Positions 1-7,756 of a DNA stretch of 64,000 bases are shown here, piece after piece (within the stretch, counting starts at the first letter, position 1; the number at the start of each line of letters is the position of its first letter). The stretch lies in NCBI RefSeq assembly GCF_000407605.1, contig NZ_ASWO01000005.1:372001-436000 (forward strand). Direction: 5' to 3'. The position numbers and the translations under genes are program-made. This DNA comes from Enterococcus sulfureus ATCC 49903 (GTDB lineage: Bacteria > Bacillota > Bacilli > Lactobacillales > Enterococcaceae). The notes below the pieces were generated by a model, which was given only the letters and a program-made list of their open reading frames with translations, ran no database searches and was not told where the DNA came from.

Positions 1-1
1 A

Positions 2-529
2 AAGCAAACGGCGATGGTATTTCAACACTATGCATTGTTTCAAAATAAAAATGCTTTGGAAAATATTACAACACCGTTACGTGCCAGAGGAGCATCTAAA
101 GAACAAGCCTTTGCCACAGCCAACCGGTTATTAGAAGAAGTTGGCTTAGCTCATCGTGCACAATTTTATCCTCATGCATTATCTGGTGGTCAACAGCAAC
201 GGATCGGTATTGCTAGAGCACTGGCGTTAGAGCCTAAATTGATGCTATTTGACGAACCTACGAGTGCGCTTGATCCCGAATTGGTACAACAAGTTCTTGT
301 TGTATTAAAAAAAATCGCCCAGCAAAAGCAAACGATGGTTATTGTGACACATGAAATGCGCTTTGCTTATGAAGTAGCTGATCGTATCGTCTTTATGGAA
401 CATGGGAAAATTGTGGAGCAAGGGTCTCCAAAACAATTTTTTCACTCACCTCAACAAGAACGAACGAAAGCTTTTGTTGCAAAATTTAGAACACAACTCA
501 ACTTAACGAAATTGGAGGATGCAGTATGA
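2..529 (+). CDS. Polar amino acid ABC transporter ATPase (5' end outside window)
   Basis: This is the C-terminal part of an ATP-binding subunit of the polar amino acid (GlnQ/TcyN-like) ABC importer family. The frame is open from base 2, so the start and the Walker A region lie before the window. The Q-loop region (MVFQHYALF), the signature [14 protein letters not shown], Walker [13 protein letters not shown] and the switch histidine in VTHE are all present. The residues resemble the second ATPase of the same operon (2738-3493), so the two are probably paralogues. Its stop overlaps the aminotransferase start by 4 bases (ATGA), which indicates translational coupling. The permease and binding protein, if any, must lie upstream. 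Confidence 0.93.
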   Translation, partial: KQTAMVFQHYALFQNKNALENITTPLRARGASKEQAFATANRLLEEVGLAHRAQFYPHALSGGQQQRIGIARALALEPKLMLFDEPTSALDPELVQQVLVVLKKIAQQKQTMVIVTHEMRFAYEVADRIVFMEHGKIVEQGSPKQFFHSPQQERTKAFVAKFRTQLNLTKLEDAV

Positions 530-1749
530 AGTATACCTTTGCGAAACGAATTCAACAATTAACCGGATCTCCTTTACGTGAGAATGCTAAAAAACGCCAA
601 GCGACTTCACAAGTAATTTCATTTGCTTATGGCTATCCTTCGATCGAAGCTTTTCCAATGGATACGTTACAAAAAATTTCTAATCGATTGTATACGCAGC
701 TTGATCCAGAATCATTTTTACAATACGGCGCTACAGAAGGAGATCCAGTTTTAAGACGATTGATTGCCAAACGTCTTAAGACGATGTCTTCGATCGATAC
801 CACAACAGATCCTTTAATTGTTTCTGGATCGACACAAGCAATCGATTTAGTGATCAAAACGTTATGCAATGAAGGGGATATCGTATTGTGTGAAGCCCAA
901 ACCTTTTCGGGAGCTGTCAATGCCATCAAAAGTTACGGTGCTGTGGCACAGGCAGTAGCATTTGATTTTGACAGTCAGTCGATGGATCTAGTGCTTTTAG
1001 AGGAACAACTCGCACAAGATGAACAACATAAAATCAAATTGATCTATGTGATTCCCACCTTTCAAAATCCACTCGGCACTTCAATGCCGCTTGAAAAGCG
1101 AAAAGCGCTATATGATTTAGCGTGTCGATACGATGTGCTTATTTTAGAAGATGATCCATATGGAGATTTGCTTTATACAGGAAAAGCAATCCCAAAAATC
1201 AAAAGTTTTGATCGAGAAGGGCGTGTGATCTACACTGGATCTTTTTCCAAAATTTTAGCCCCTAGTACGCGTTTAGGATTCATTGCTGCAGCAGATCCGT
1301 TAATGGAAAAGTTTGGTTTAGTGAAACAAACTGCAGATTCCCATACTAATTTTTATTGGCAAGTGATGTTAGCAGAATTTATGCAACATTATGAGTTTGA
1401 CGCACACGTCGAACAATTAAAAATGCTATACAAAAAACAAGCCATGACGATGTTACGTGAGCTTGCAACGTGCCCATCAGAACTTTTGACATACATTACA
1501 CCGACTGGCGGTTACTTTATTTGTTGTCAGTTGAGCGAGAAAGTCGATCCAAGTCGTTTTTATGCATACCTTGAAACACATGGACTGGCTGTGATTCATG
1601 GAGATATTATGAGTGTTTCTGGTGTCGGATATGAGACGTATTTTCGTTTGAATTTTACCAAACCTACGATCGAAGAAATCGTGAAAGGATGTGCGATTTT
1701 AACTAAAGCCTTGTATCAAGCAAGTCGTATCAATCAACGAATCGGTTAG
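526..1749 (+). CDS. PLP-dependent class I/II aminotransferase
   Basis: A 407-aa fold-type I aminotransferase resembling the stand-alone aminotransferases related to MocR C-terminal domains and to 2-aminoadipate/aromatic transaminases. The PLP-binding lysine is K242 in SFSKILAPSTRLG. The PTFQNPLG segment (Asn that contacts PLP) and the EDDPYG segment (Asp that holds the ring nitrogen) fit the family. Full length, with no N-terminal wHTH domain, so it is an enzyme and not a MocR regulator. It lies between an amino acid ABC ATPase (4-base overlap) and a D-2-hydroxyacid dehydrogenase. The likely role, by inference, is conversion of an imported amino acid to its 2-oxo acid. The substrate cannot be read from the sequence. 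Confidence 0.9.
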   Translation: MKYTFAKRIQQLTGSPLRENAKKRQATSQVISFAYGYPSIEAFPMDTLQKISNRLYTQLDPESFLQYGATEGDPVLRRLIAKRLKTMSSIDTTTDPLIVSGSTQAIDLVIKTLCNEGDIVLCEAQTFSGAVNAIKSYGAVAQAVAFDFDSQSMDLVLLEEQLAQDEQHKIKLIYVIPTFQNPLGTSMPLEKRKALYDLACRYDVLILEDDPYGDLLYTGKAIPKIKSFDREGRVIYTGSFSKILAPSTRLGFIAAADPLMEKFGLVKQTADSHTNFYWQVMLAEFMQHYEFDAHVEQLKMLYKKQAMTMLRELATCPSELLTYITPTGGYFICCQLSEKVDPSRFYAYLETHGLAVIHGDIMSVSGVGYETYFRLNFTKPTIEEIVKGCAILTKALYQASRINQRIG

Positions 1750-1763
1750 AAAGGAGAATGCAC

Positions 1764-2726
1764 ATGAAAATTATTTATTATGGTGTACAGCCAGAAGAAG
1801 AGAAGACGATTCAACAATGGTCGTTTCGCCACCGCATCAGAGTCACCATCGTTTCTGAAGTAATCGATGTAATCAATGTCCATCTTGCCAAAGGGCATCA
1901 AGGAGTGTGCTTATTTCCTAGTCAAGACATGCGGACTTCAGAAGAAATCTATCGTGTATTGGCACATTATCAGATTCAAACCATCGCAATCAAGTCAACT
2001 GGTGTAGACAGTGTGAATTTTGACTGGGCTAAAAAATATGGACTAACGATCACAAACGTTCCTACGTATAGCCCGACTTCAGTAGGGCATTATGCCGTCA
2101 TGGCGATTTTGATGGGATTACGTCACCTCCCACAACTCATGCATCAGCAAGGAATGCCCGCAGGTAAAGAAATGAATGAGGTCACGATTGGTTTGGTTGG
2201 AATGGGGAGGATTGGGCAAGTCGTGGCAGAGACTTGCCAAGCGCTAGGGGCAAAAGTTATAGCGACAACTCGAACAAAACAAAGTGGACAAGTAGCAGGA
2301 ATTCAGTATGTGTCGTTAACGCAATTGGTAACGCAATCTGATGTCGTCTCGCTTCATCTTCCGCAAACTAAAGAAAGTTATCATTTATTTGATGAAACTG
2401 TATTTGAGCAACTTGCAGACGATGTGGTATTAGTCAATACAGCAAGAGGTGCGATCATAGATACCCAAGCGCTTCTTCACTGGCTTGCGCGCCATCCGTA
2501 TGCTTCAGTGGTGCTAGATACTTTAGAAGATGAAGAAATATACCGTATGACCAATTATACAGACAATCCTTGGTATCAACGCTTGTCGATTCATCCTCAA
2601 GTGATGATCACGCCACATATTGCGTATTATACACAACGAGCGGTAGATGAGATCGTTTGGACGACATTAACGAATACAAAAGATGTCATTACGACAGGAA
2701 AGTCAGCAAATCAGGTGTTTTCATAA
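1764..2726 (+). CDS. D-isomer-specific 2-hydroxyacid dehydrogenase
   Basis: A 320-aa NAD-dependent D-2-hydroxyacid dehydrogenase of the D-lactate/D-hydroxyisocaproate/VanH type. The Rossmann motif GMGRIG is near residue 147, the substrate-binding Arg is in NTARGAIID (about 228), the acid residue is in LEDEE, and the catalytic His is in PHIAYYT (about 284). I chose the second ATG (1764) because AAGGAG at 1751-1756 is 7 bases upstream; the first in-frame ATG (1758) is only one base from it. The product would be a D-2-hydroxy acid made from the 2-oxo acid of the upstream aminotransferase. VanH is a homologue, but no vanA or vanX gene is nearby, so a glycopeptide-resistance role is not suggested. 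Confidence 0.9.
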   Translation: MKIIYYGVQPEEEKTIQQWSFRHRIRVTIVSEVIDVINVHLAKGHQGVCLFPSQDMRTSEEIYRVLAHYQIQTIAIKSTGVDSVNFDWAKKYGLTITNVPTYSPTSVGHYAVMAILMGLRHLPQLMHQQGMPAGKEMNEVTIGLVGMGRIGQVVAETCQALGAKVIATTRTKQSGQVAGIQYVSLTQLVTQSDVVSLHLPQTKESYHLFDETVFEQLADDVVLVNTARGAIIDTQALLHWLARHPYASVVLDTLEDEEIYRMTNYTDNPWYQRLSIHPQVMITPHIAYYTQRAVDEIVWTTLTNTKDVITTGKSANQVFS

Positions 2727-2737
2727 GGAGGTAAATA

Positions 2738-3493
2738 ATGATTAAAGCGCAGATTAAAGCCTTACGCAAACAGTTTGGGAAACAAGAAGTACTAAAAAAT
2801 ATTGATCTGACGATTCAAGCAGGTGAAGTCATTTGTATCATCGGACCTAGTGGGTCTGGAAAAACGACTTTTTTACGTTGTTTAAACGTACTGGAACAAC
2901 CAGATGAAGGAGAATATCAATTAGGCGAAGTCCAATATGATTTTGCACGGATTGGACGAAAACAAGCACAAGAAATCGCACGGCAGACTGCAATGGTATT
3001 CCAATCCTATGAACTGTTTGAACACTTGACCGTATTAGAAAACATTATGGAAGGCTTACGTGTCGTACAACGCTTGTCTAAGCAAGAAGCAAAGAAAATC
3101 GCGACAGAAAATCTAGCAAAAGTTGGGCTGAGCGATAAAGCAGATGCATATCCTATCCAATTATCAGGAGGGCAGCAGCAACGAATAGGGATTGCTCGTG
3201 CGATGGCATTGTCTCCAGAAATTTTATTGTTTGATGAACCCACTAGCGCACTTGATCCAGAATTAGTCGATGAAGTGTTAGCTGTCATGCGTCAGTTAGC
3301 ACATGAAGGACAAACGATGGTGATCGTAACGCACGAAATGCAGTTTGCCCAAGATGTAGCGGATCGTGTGGTCTTTATGGCAGATGGGGTGGTGGTGGAG
3401 TCTGGAAGTCCAGAAACGATGTTTCAAACACCGCAAGAAGAACGTACGCAACACTTTTTAGCACAATTACGATTCCAAGAACTTCAAGTGTAA
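2738..3493 (+). CDS. Polar amino acid ABC transporter ATP-binding protein
   Basis: A complete 251-aa ATPase of the GlnQ/TcyN family. Walker A is GPSGSGKTT (about residue 36), the signature is [14 protein letters not shown] (about 142), Walker B is [12 protein letters not shown], and the switch His is in VTHE. AAGGAGG ends a few bases before the ATG, and the gene starts 11 bases after the dehydrogenase stop, so it is in the same operon. No permease or binding protein lies between the two ATPases or after this one. It must therefore pair with membrane subunits encoded upstream of the window or elsewhere. Two paralogous ATPases in one operon is unusual; see findings. Confidence 0.93.
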   Translation: MIKAQIKALRKQFGKQEVLKNIDLTIQAGEVICIIGPSGSGKTTFLRCLNVLEQPDEGEYQLGEVQYDFARIGRKQAQEIARQTAMVFQSYELFEHLTVLENIMEGLRVVQRLSKQEAKKIATENLAKVGLSDKADAYPIQLSGGQQQRIGIARAMALSPEILLFDEPTSALDPELVDEVLAVMRQLAHEGQTMVIVTHEMQFAQDVADRVVFMADGVVVESGSPETMFQTPQEERTQHFLAQLRFQELQV

Positions 3494-3508
3494 ATGATTT
3501 GTTTACAT

Positions 3509-3542
3509 AATAAATTTATTGTAAGTGTTATAAAATGTAACA
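3509..3542. promoter_or_regulatory. Palindromes upstream of the Lrp gene
   Basis: A perfect 12-bp palindrome AATAAATTTATT (3509-3520) is followed by TGTTA-N7-TAACA (3526-3542). They lie in the 120-base gap before the Lrp/AsnC gene. Lrp-family regulators often autoregulate through AT-rich dyads, so an operator is plausible, but this is inference only. Confidence 0.3.
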
Positions 3543-3560
3543 TGTAAAGGGAGGTGTGAC

Positions 3561-3589
3561 TTGCATCTTTGTTCTAAGCTCGCTAAAAT
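3561..3589 (+). promoter_or_regulatory. Candidate promoter of the Lrp-family gene
   Basis: TTGCAT (3561-3566), a 17-base spacer and TAAAAT (3584-3589), 25 bases before the start codon. No terminator is seen between the ABC ATPase and this gene, so read-through from the operon is also possible. Confidence 0.5.
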
Positions 3590-3613
3590 AGAAAAAAAGG
3601 TGAGGTGTAGCGG

Positions 3614-4078
3614 ATGGATGCAATTGATCAAAATATATTGAATATTTTACAACGAAATGCGCGAGAAACAGTCAAACAAATGGCAGAAGAGTGTTTTATT
3701 TCTTCGCCGTCCGTATCTGTACGCTTGCAAAATTTAGAAAATCAAGGATATATCAGTTCCTATCAAGCGATTTTAGATTATCAAAAAATCGGGTTTGCTA
3801 TTAAGGCGTATATTCATTGTGCAGTGAATGCAAAAGATAAAGAGGCATTTTATGGGTATATTGAAGAAATTCCGAATGTCGTAGAGTGTGATTGTATTAC
3901 GGGCGATTATTCGATGATGTTAAAAGTATATTTTAATAATACTGTTGAATTAGATGAGTTCATTAACCAGTTGCAACGTTTTGGAGATACAAAAACAAAT
4001 GTCGTATTTTCTACTAGAGTTGCTGCGCGTGGGTTGCAATTAGACCATGAAGAACTTGCGAATAAGAAAATAAAATAA
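3614..4078 (+). CDS. Lrp/AsnC family transcriptional regulator
   Basis: A 154-aa feast/famine regulator. The N-terminal winged helix (residues 1-60) opens with the family pattern DxxDxxILxxLQ and the recognition region is around SSPSVSVRLQNLE. The C-terminal RAM ligand-binding domain (about 65-145) contains GDYSMMLKV, which matches the usual GxxDxxL motif. GAGGTG (3602-3607) precedes the ATG by 6 bases. Members sense amino acids and control transport and catabolism genes, so the adjacent amino acid transport/transamination operon is the obvious candidate target (inference from position). The gene ends at a strong hairpin shared with the convergent YxeA-like gene. Confidence 0.92.
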   Translation: MDAIDQNILNILQRNARETVKQMAEECFISSPSVSVRLQNLENQGYISSYQAILDYQKIGFAIKAYIHCAVNAKDKEAFYGYIEEIPNVVECDCITGDYSMMLKVYFNNTVELDEFINQLQRFGDTKTNVVFSTRVAARGLQLDHEELANKKIK

Positions 4079-4079
4079 T

Positions 4080-4125
4080 CCATAATAACTGCCATTGTTT
4101 GTGTAAACAGTGGTTTTTATTATGG
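4080..4125. terminator. Bidirectional terminator hairpin
   Basis: Long imperfect stem: CCATAATAA (4080-4088) pairs with TTATTATGG (4117-4125), enclosing CCATTGTTT/AAACAGTGG. It separates the lrp gene from the convergent YxeA-like gene, whose last codons and stop lie inside it. Confidence 0.75.
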
Positions 4126-4557
4126 ATTACTTGCCGTCCAACGCAAATGCTGTTTATGTGTGAGTTGTTCAAGTTCAAGCTGTTCTAAAATCGAAGTAGG
4201 GATGCGTGTTAACTTGATTTTCTTAGGAGCACCGATTGGATGTCCAAATAGCATAAACATTCTAACATAGGTATTTGGTTCTAAAGGAATCGCTGTTTCT
4301 CCAGAGCATTCATAGGTCAACTGTTTCATTTCGTGTTGCTTTGTAATTCCTGTCAAATGATAGGTATACGTATAGGAGTCTAAAATCGGTTTTCCTTGAT
4401 CGTCTAATGTATGGAGTTTTAAAGGGATTTGTTCGGGGACAGACGCGTAGACAACAAACGAATGAGAAAACTCGATCATGGTTTGTGCAATCGTTTGATG
4501 AAAATACAGTATCGCACCAAAAAGTACGACACAAAGACCTACAATCCATTTTTTCAT
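4120..4557 (-). CDS. YxeA-like (DUF1093) exported protein
   Basis: A 145-aa protein with a cationic start, one hydrophobic segment (about residues 4-22) that could be a signal anchor, and a beta-rich extracellular part. The layout and the pattern of a Tyr-rich strand, a central TYECSGE and a late GAPKKIKL segment resemble the YxeA/DUF1093 family of small secreted Gram-positive proteins of unknown function. The start at 4557 is preceded on the minus strand by AAAGGA, 8 bases away. The longer upstream reading frame contains a terminator and was rejected as the start. It may have its own promoter (4581-4608). Assignment to the family is by eye. Confidence 0.6.
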   Translation of the reverse strand: MKKWIVGLCVVLFGAILYFHQTIAQTMIEFSHSFVVYASVPEQIPLKLHTLDDQGKPILDSYTYTYHLTGITKQHEMKQLTYECSGETAIPLEPNTYVRMFMLFGHPIGAPKKIKLTRIPTSILEQLELEQLTHKQHLRWTASNP

Positions 4558-4580
4558 ACTCGTCATCCTTTCTCTTTTTC

Positions 4581-4608
4581 TATATAAAACTATACAAAAA
4601 AAGAACAA
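4581..4608 (-). promoter_or_regulatory. Candidate promoter of the YxeA-like gene
   Basis: On the minus strand, TTGTTC (4608-4603), a 16-base spacer and TATATA (4586-4581). It lies just after the terminator of the upstream 66-aa gene. The sequence is very AT-rich, so confidence is low. Confidence 0.35.
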
Positions 4609-4654
4609 AAAAATTCCATCGAAAAGCGTAACAATTCTGTCACACGTTCGATGG
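4607..4654 (-). terminator. Terminator of the 66-aa gene
   Basis: On the minus strand CCATCGAA pairs with TTCGATGG, with an inner GTGTGACA/TGTTACGC helix containing two wobble pairs and a 4-base GAAT loop. A run of seven T follows after AA. The stem is strong and starts 10 bases after the stop codon. Confidence 0.8.
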
Positions 4655-4663
4655 AGTGGTTGG

Positions 4664-4864
4664 CTAATCGATAAAACATCTAAACTGTGTGACATGTTCG
4701 ATCAGCGGTTTTTGATTGTGAGTGAATTCGATTTGAACTAAGTGCTCACCGAGTGCTGTTACACTGGCGATTTTATTGCCGTATTGATCTGTAAGGGCTT
4801 GGCTTGCTTTTAACGTGTGCAATAAATCGTTGATCGTATGTTCAATATTTTGTGCAGGTGACAT
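4664..4864 (-). CDS. Small conserved-looking protein of unknown function
   Basis: A 66-aa soluble protein (begins MSPAQNIEH, ends TQFRCFID). I do not recognise it. The first half looks helical (NTINDLLHTLKASQAL-like amphipathic pattern) and the second half beta-like with a GEHLVQIEF strand; there is a single Cys near the end. Support for a real gene: GGAGGG stands 8 bases before the ATG at 4864, a consensus extended -10 lies upstream and a strong terminator follows directly. The ATG at 4870 is only two bases from the Shine-Dalgarno sequence and was rejected. It follows queG on the same strand but has its own promoter. Confidence 0.65.
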   Translation of the reverse strand: MSPAQNIEHTINDLLHTLKASQALTDQYGNKIASVTALGEHLVQIEFTHNQKPLIEHVTQFRCFID

Positions 4865-4891
4865 TATCATTCCCTCCTTCTTGTTAGTTTC

Positions 4892-4900
4892 ATTATAGCA
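4892..4900 (-). promoter_or_regulatory. Extended -10 promoter of the 66-aa gene
   Basis: On the minus strand TGCTATAAT, a perfect extended -10 (TATAAT at 4897-4892), about 28 bases before the start codon and just after the queG stop. No good -35 is seen, as is common with extended -10 promoters. Confidence 0.6.
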
Positions 4901-4918
4901 AATTCTATAAAAAAGCGA

Positions 4919-6079
4919 TTATGTTGAGGTACGTCGTTTTAATTTAGGCTGTTTCAAACGAGCGATCGTTTGCTCGAGTTCGTCTAGTACAAGCGGTTCA
5001 GATTCACGTTCACGAAATTCTTCAAAAAGTAAAATCGTATCTTCTGGGTAACGCTTCGTCAATTCCCCAATCGCCCATATTGCGGTAGCACGGATGACCG
5101 GACGAGGATCTTTCAAACAACTCATGATTTCAGGTAAATGTTCTTTTGCTCCGAGGTTAGCTAGTGCCATAATAGCATTTCGTTGTAATGGTTTTTTTCC
5201 ACGCCAAGAACCAGCTAAATGCCCAAATTGTTCTTTGAATTCTTTATTGGATAATTGAAGCATAGGCGCTAGTTTGGGAAATGCTTCATCGATTTTTGGT
5301 TCCATTTCTTGGTGGAAATGAAAATCCTTTCCTTGATTATAAGGGCAGACTAATTGGCAAATATCGCAGCCATAAATGATATTGCGAATCTTTTTACGAT
5401 AGTCTAAGGGCATCATATCTTTTGTTTGCGTTTGATACGAGAGACATTTTTTAGCATTCATTTGGCCATTTCCTAAAAGTGCATTTGTAGGACAGCCAGT
5501 AATACAACGCGTACACTCTCCACAGCCGTTTGCAATTGGGGTATCTGCTTCGAATTCTAAATTGGTCACGATCTCACCTAAATAGACAAATGAACCAAAT
5601 TCTTCGGTGATCAAGAGACCGTTTTTACCAATAAACCCTAATCCAGCACGTTGCGCAACGGCAACATCGATAAATTCCCCCGTATCGACTTCCGCCTTAA
5701 ATCGAGGATCTTCTTGACTAGCTTCTTGTTTGATGAAGTCGATCAGCTTGTTTAACCGTGATTTCAATACATCGTGATAATCGATTCCCCAAGAAGCTCG
5801 TGCAAACTGGCCTCGTTTTTCTTTACGATCTGGTTCTTCATGTAGTCGAGTAGGGTAGGCTAATGCAATCGAAATGATGGATTTGGGTTGCGAAAATGTC
5901 AACGCAGGATCAATTCGTTCTTCAATATTTGGATGTTCGAATCCTGAGGTGTGTCCAGCTTCTTTTTGCGCATAAAGTGATTCTTTGTATTCTGTAAACG
6001 GTTCTGCGGTGGTAAACCCGATTTTATCAATACCGATTCGTTTACTTTCCGTGATGATCCGTTCTTTTAATGTAGTCAT
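4919..6079 (-). CDS. queG: Epoxyqueuosine reductase QueG
   Basis: A 386-aa cobalamin- and Fe-S-dependent reductase that performs the last step of queuosine synthesis in tRNA (epoxyqueuosine to queuosine). Two ferredoxin-type Cys clusters are present: [14 protein letters not shown] (about 185-198) and CDICQLVCP (about 237-245). The upstream [18 protein letters not shown] segment is typical of the family. A HEAT-like repeat follows at the C-terminus (around [10 protein letters not shown]). The start at 6079 has AAAGGAGAGG 6 bases before it; the longer frame (from 6106) lacks this. It diverges from thrC. No other queuosine gene is in the window. Confidence 0.95.
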   Translation of the reverse strand: MTTLKERIITESKRIGIDKIGFTTAEPFTEYKESLYAQKEAGHTSGFEHPNIEERIDPALTFSQPKSIISIALAYPTRLHEEPDRKEKRGQFARASWGIDYHDVLKSRLNKLIDFIKQEASQEDPRFKAEVDTGEFIDVAVAQRAGLGFIGKNGLLITEEFGSFVYLGEIVTNLEFEADTPIANGCGECTRCITGCPTNALLGNGQMNAKKCLSYQTQTKDMMPLDYRKKIRNIIYGCDICQLVCPYNQGKDFHFHQEMEPKIDEAFPKLAPMLQLSNKEFKEQFGHLAGSWRGKKPLQRNAIMALANLGAKEHLPEIMSCLKDPRPVIRATAIWAIGELTKRYPEDTILLFEEFRERESEPLVLDELEQTIARLKQPKLKRRTST

Positions 6080-6101
6080 AAACGACCTCTCCTTTACCGT
6101 A

Positions 6102-6130
6102 ATCATACCGATAAATCACAAATTATTCAA
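6102..6130 (-). promoter_or_regulatory. Candidate queG promoter
   Basis: On the minus strand TTGAAT (6130-6125), a 17-base spacer and TATGAT (6107-6102), about 22 bases before the start codon. Confidence 0.6.
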
Positions 6131-6223
6131 AGAAATATCGGTCTTTTTCAGATAAAGTATAGTTTCTTTTTTAAATAAATGATAAACTAATGAAAATTAC
6201 GAGTGAATGAAAAGAGGACTGTT

Positions 6224-7705
6224 ATGACAACACATTATGCAAGTACGCGTGGAGGACAACAAGGCGTCAGTGCTTCACAAGCGATTTTACAAGGCCTAGC
6301 CAGTGATGGAGGCTTGTTTGTTCCTGAAGTCTTTCCAGAAATCGCATTAGATTTTGACAAACTCAAAGAACAATCGTATCAAGAGATTGCCTTGTTGATT
6401 ATGAAAGCTTTTTACAGTGATTTTTCAGAAAAAGAATTAATCGCGTGTATCGAGGCTGCGTACGATGAGAAATTTGATACACCTACGATTGCACCGGTGA
6501 AAAAAGTCGGAACAGACTATTACTTAGAATTATTTCACGGTCCAACATTAGCTTTTAAAGACATGGCGTTATCGATTTTACCTTATTTAATGACAACTGC
6601 AGCAAAGAAAAATCAATCAACGAATGAATTGGTGATTTTAACTGCAACTTCTGGCGATACTGGTAAAGCTGCAATGGAAGGGTTTGCGGATGTTGAGAAT
6701 ACAAAAATCATTGTCTTTTACCCTAAAGAAGGGGTAAGTAAAATCCAAGAGCAGCAAATGCGTACACAAAAAGGCGACAATACATTTGTTGTTGCGGTAA
6801 ATGGCAATTTTGATGATGCACAAACACGCGTCAAAGAAATGTTTAATGATACAACATTACGTGATGAATTAGCAGCCAATCAAAAACAATTCTCTTCGGC
6901 TAATTCGATCAATATCGGGCGTTTGATTCCTCAGGTAGTCTATTATGTTTATGCATATGCGCAATTGGTCAAAGAAAATGAACTGAAAAATGGTCAAGCG
7001 ATGGATATCAGTGTACCAACAGGGAATTTTGGAAATATTTTAGCAGGCTATTATGCAAAAAAATTAGGTGTTCCAATCGGGAAATTGATTTGTGCCTCAA
7101 ATCAAAATAATGTGTTAACCGATTTCTTTACGAATGGTACTTACGATCGTAACCGTGAGTTTTATGTAACAAGCTCTCCTTCGATGGATATCTTGATCTC
7201 AAGTAATTTAGAACGTTTGCTGTACGAAGTGTCCAATCAGAGTGCAACAGTGACAAAACAGTTGATGGATGATCTTACGAGTAAAGGAAGTTATGCATTA
7301 GATGATACTTTGCGTAAAGGATTGGCCGATTTCTTAGTGGCTTATGCAACTGATGAACAAACACAAGATGCGATCCAAAGGGTGTTTGATCAAGAACGCT
7401 ACGTGATCGATCCACATACCGCTGTAGCAAAACATGCGTTAGATCAAATGACACAACTTGAAAATCCAGCACTGATCGTCTCAACAGCAAGTCCTTATAA
7501 GTTTCCAGAGTCAGTTGTTCGGGCATTTGATGAAGTGAAACAGGTAGAAAATGAATTTGATTGGGTGACGTCACTTTATGAAGAAACGCACTTAACGATT
7601 CCTCCAGCGGTTAAGACACTATTTGAATCGCCGATTTTACATGACCGAGTGATTCCAGTCGATGACATGTTAGCTTGCGTGAAAGAGATTTTAAATCTCG
7701 ATTAA
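6224..7705 (+). CDS. thrC: Threonine synthase
   Basis: A 493-aa PLP enzyme that converts O-phospho-L-homoserine to threonine. The N-terminal YASTRGG and the PLP-lysine motif FHGPTLAFKDMAL (K112) are diagnostic, followed by LTATSGDTGKAA and PTGNFGN for cofactor phosphate binding. Length fits the long (yeast/E. coli-like) class. I chose 6224 because AGAGGA is placed correctly; the ATG at 6203 has no ribosome binding site. It stands alone here, without hom or thrB, and ends at a strong terminator. Confidence 0.95.
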   Translation: MTTHYASTRGGQQGVSASQAILQGLASDGGLFVPEVFPEIALDFDKLKEQSYQEIALLIMKAFYSDFSEKELIACIEAAYDEKFDTPTIAPVKKVGTDYYLELFHGPTLAFKDMALSILPYLMTTAAKKNQSTNELVILTATSGDTGKAAMEGFADVENTKIIVFYPKEGVSKIQEQQMRTQKGDNTFVVAVNGNFDDAQTRVKEMFNDTTLRDELAANQKQFSSANSINIGRLIPQVVYYVYAYAQLVKENELKNGQAMDISVPTGNFGNILAGYYAKKLGVPIGKLICASNQNNVLTDFFTNGTYDRNREFYVTSSPSMDILISSNLERLLYEVSNQSATVTKQLMDDLTSKGSYALDDTLRKGLADFLVAYATDEQTQDAIQRVFDQERYVIDPHTAVAKHALDQMTQLENPALIVSTASPYKFPESVVRAFDEVKQVENEFDWVTSLYEETHLTIPPAVKTLFESPILHDRVIPVDDMLACVKEILNLD

Positions 7706-7749
7706 AAAAACGTTCTTAGCAAGTTTTTACTTGCTAAGAACGTTTTTTT
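7704..7749. terminator. Terminator after thrC
   Basis: AACGTTCTTAGCAAG pairs perfectly with CTTGCTAAGAACGTT around a TTTTTA loop, with seven T after and A-runs before, so it can act for thrC and the convergent DUF1275 gene. Confidence 0.9.
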
Positions 7750-7756
7750 GAATAGT

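Noticed and set aside
633-929. 98-aa open frame on the minus strand inside the aminotransferase gene
   Set aside because: Lies fully within a well supported gene; Ser/Val-rich translation without motifs and no ribosome binding site.
1764-2726. VanH-like dehydrogenase as a sign of a glycopeptide resistance cluster
   Set aside because: No D-Ala-D-Lac ligase, VanX or VanRS genes nearby; the neighbours point to amino acid metabolism.
4407-4631. 74-aa plus-strand frame opposite the YxeA-like gene
   Set aside because: Overlaps the YxeA-like gene and the terminator; no Shine-Dalgarno sequence and an odd lysine- and glutamine-rich composition.
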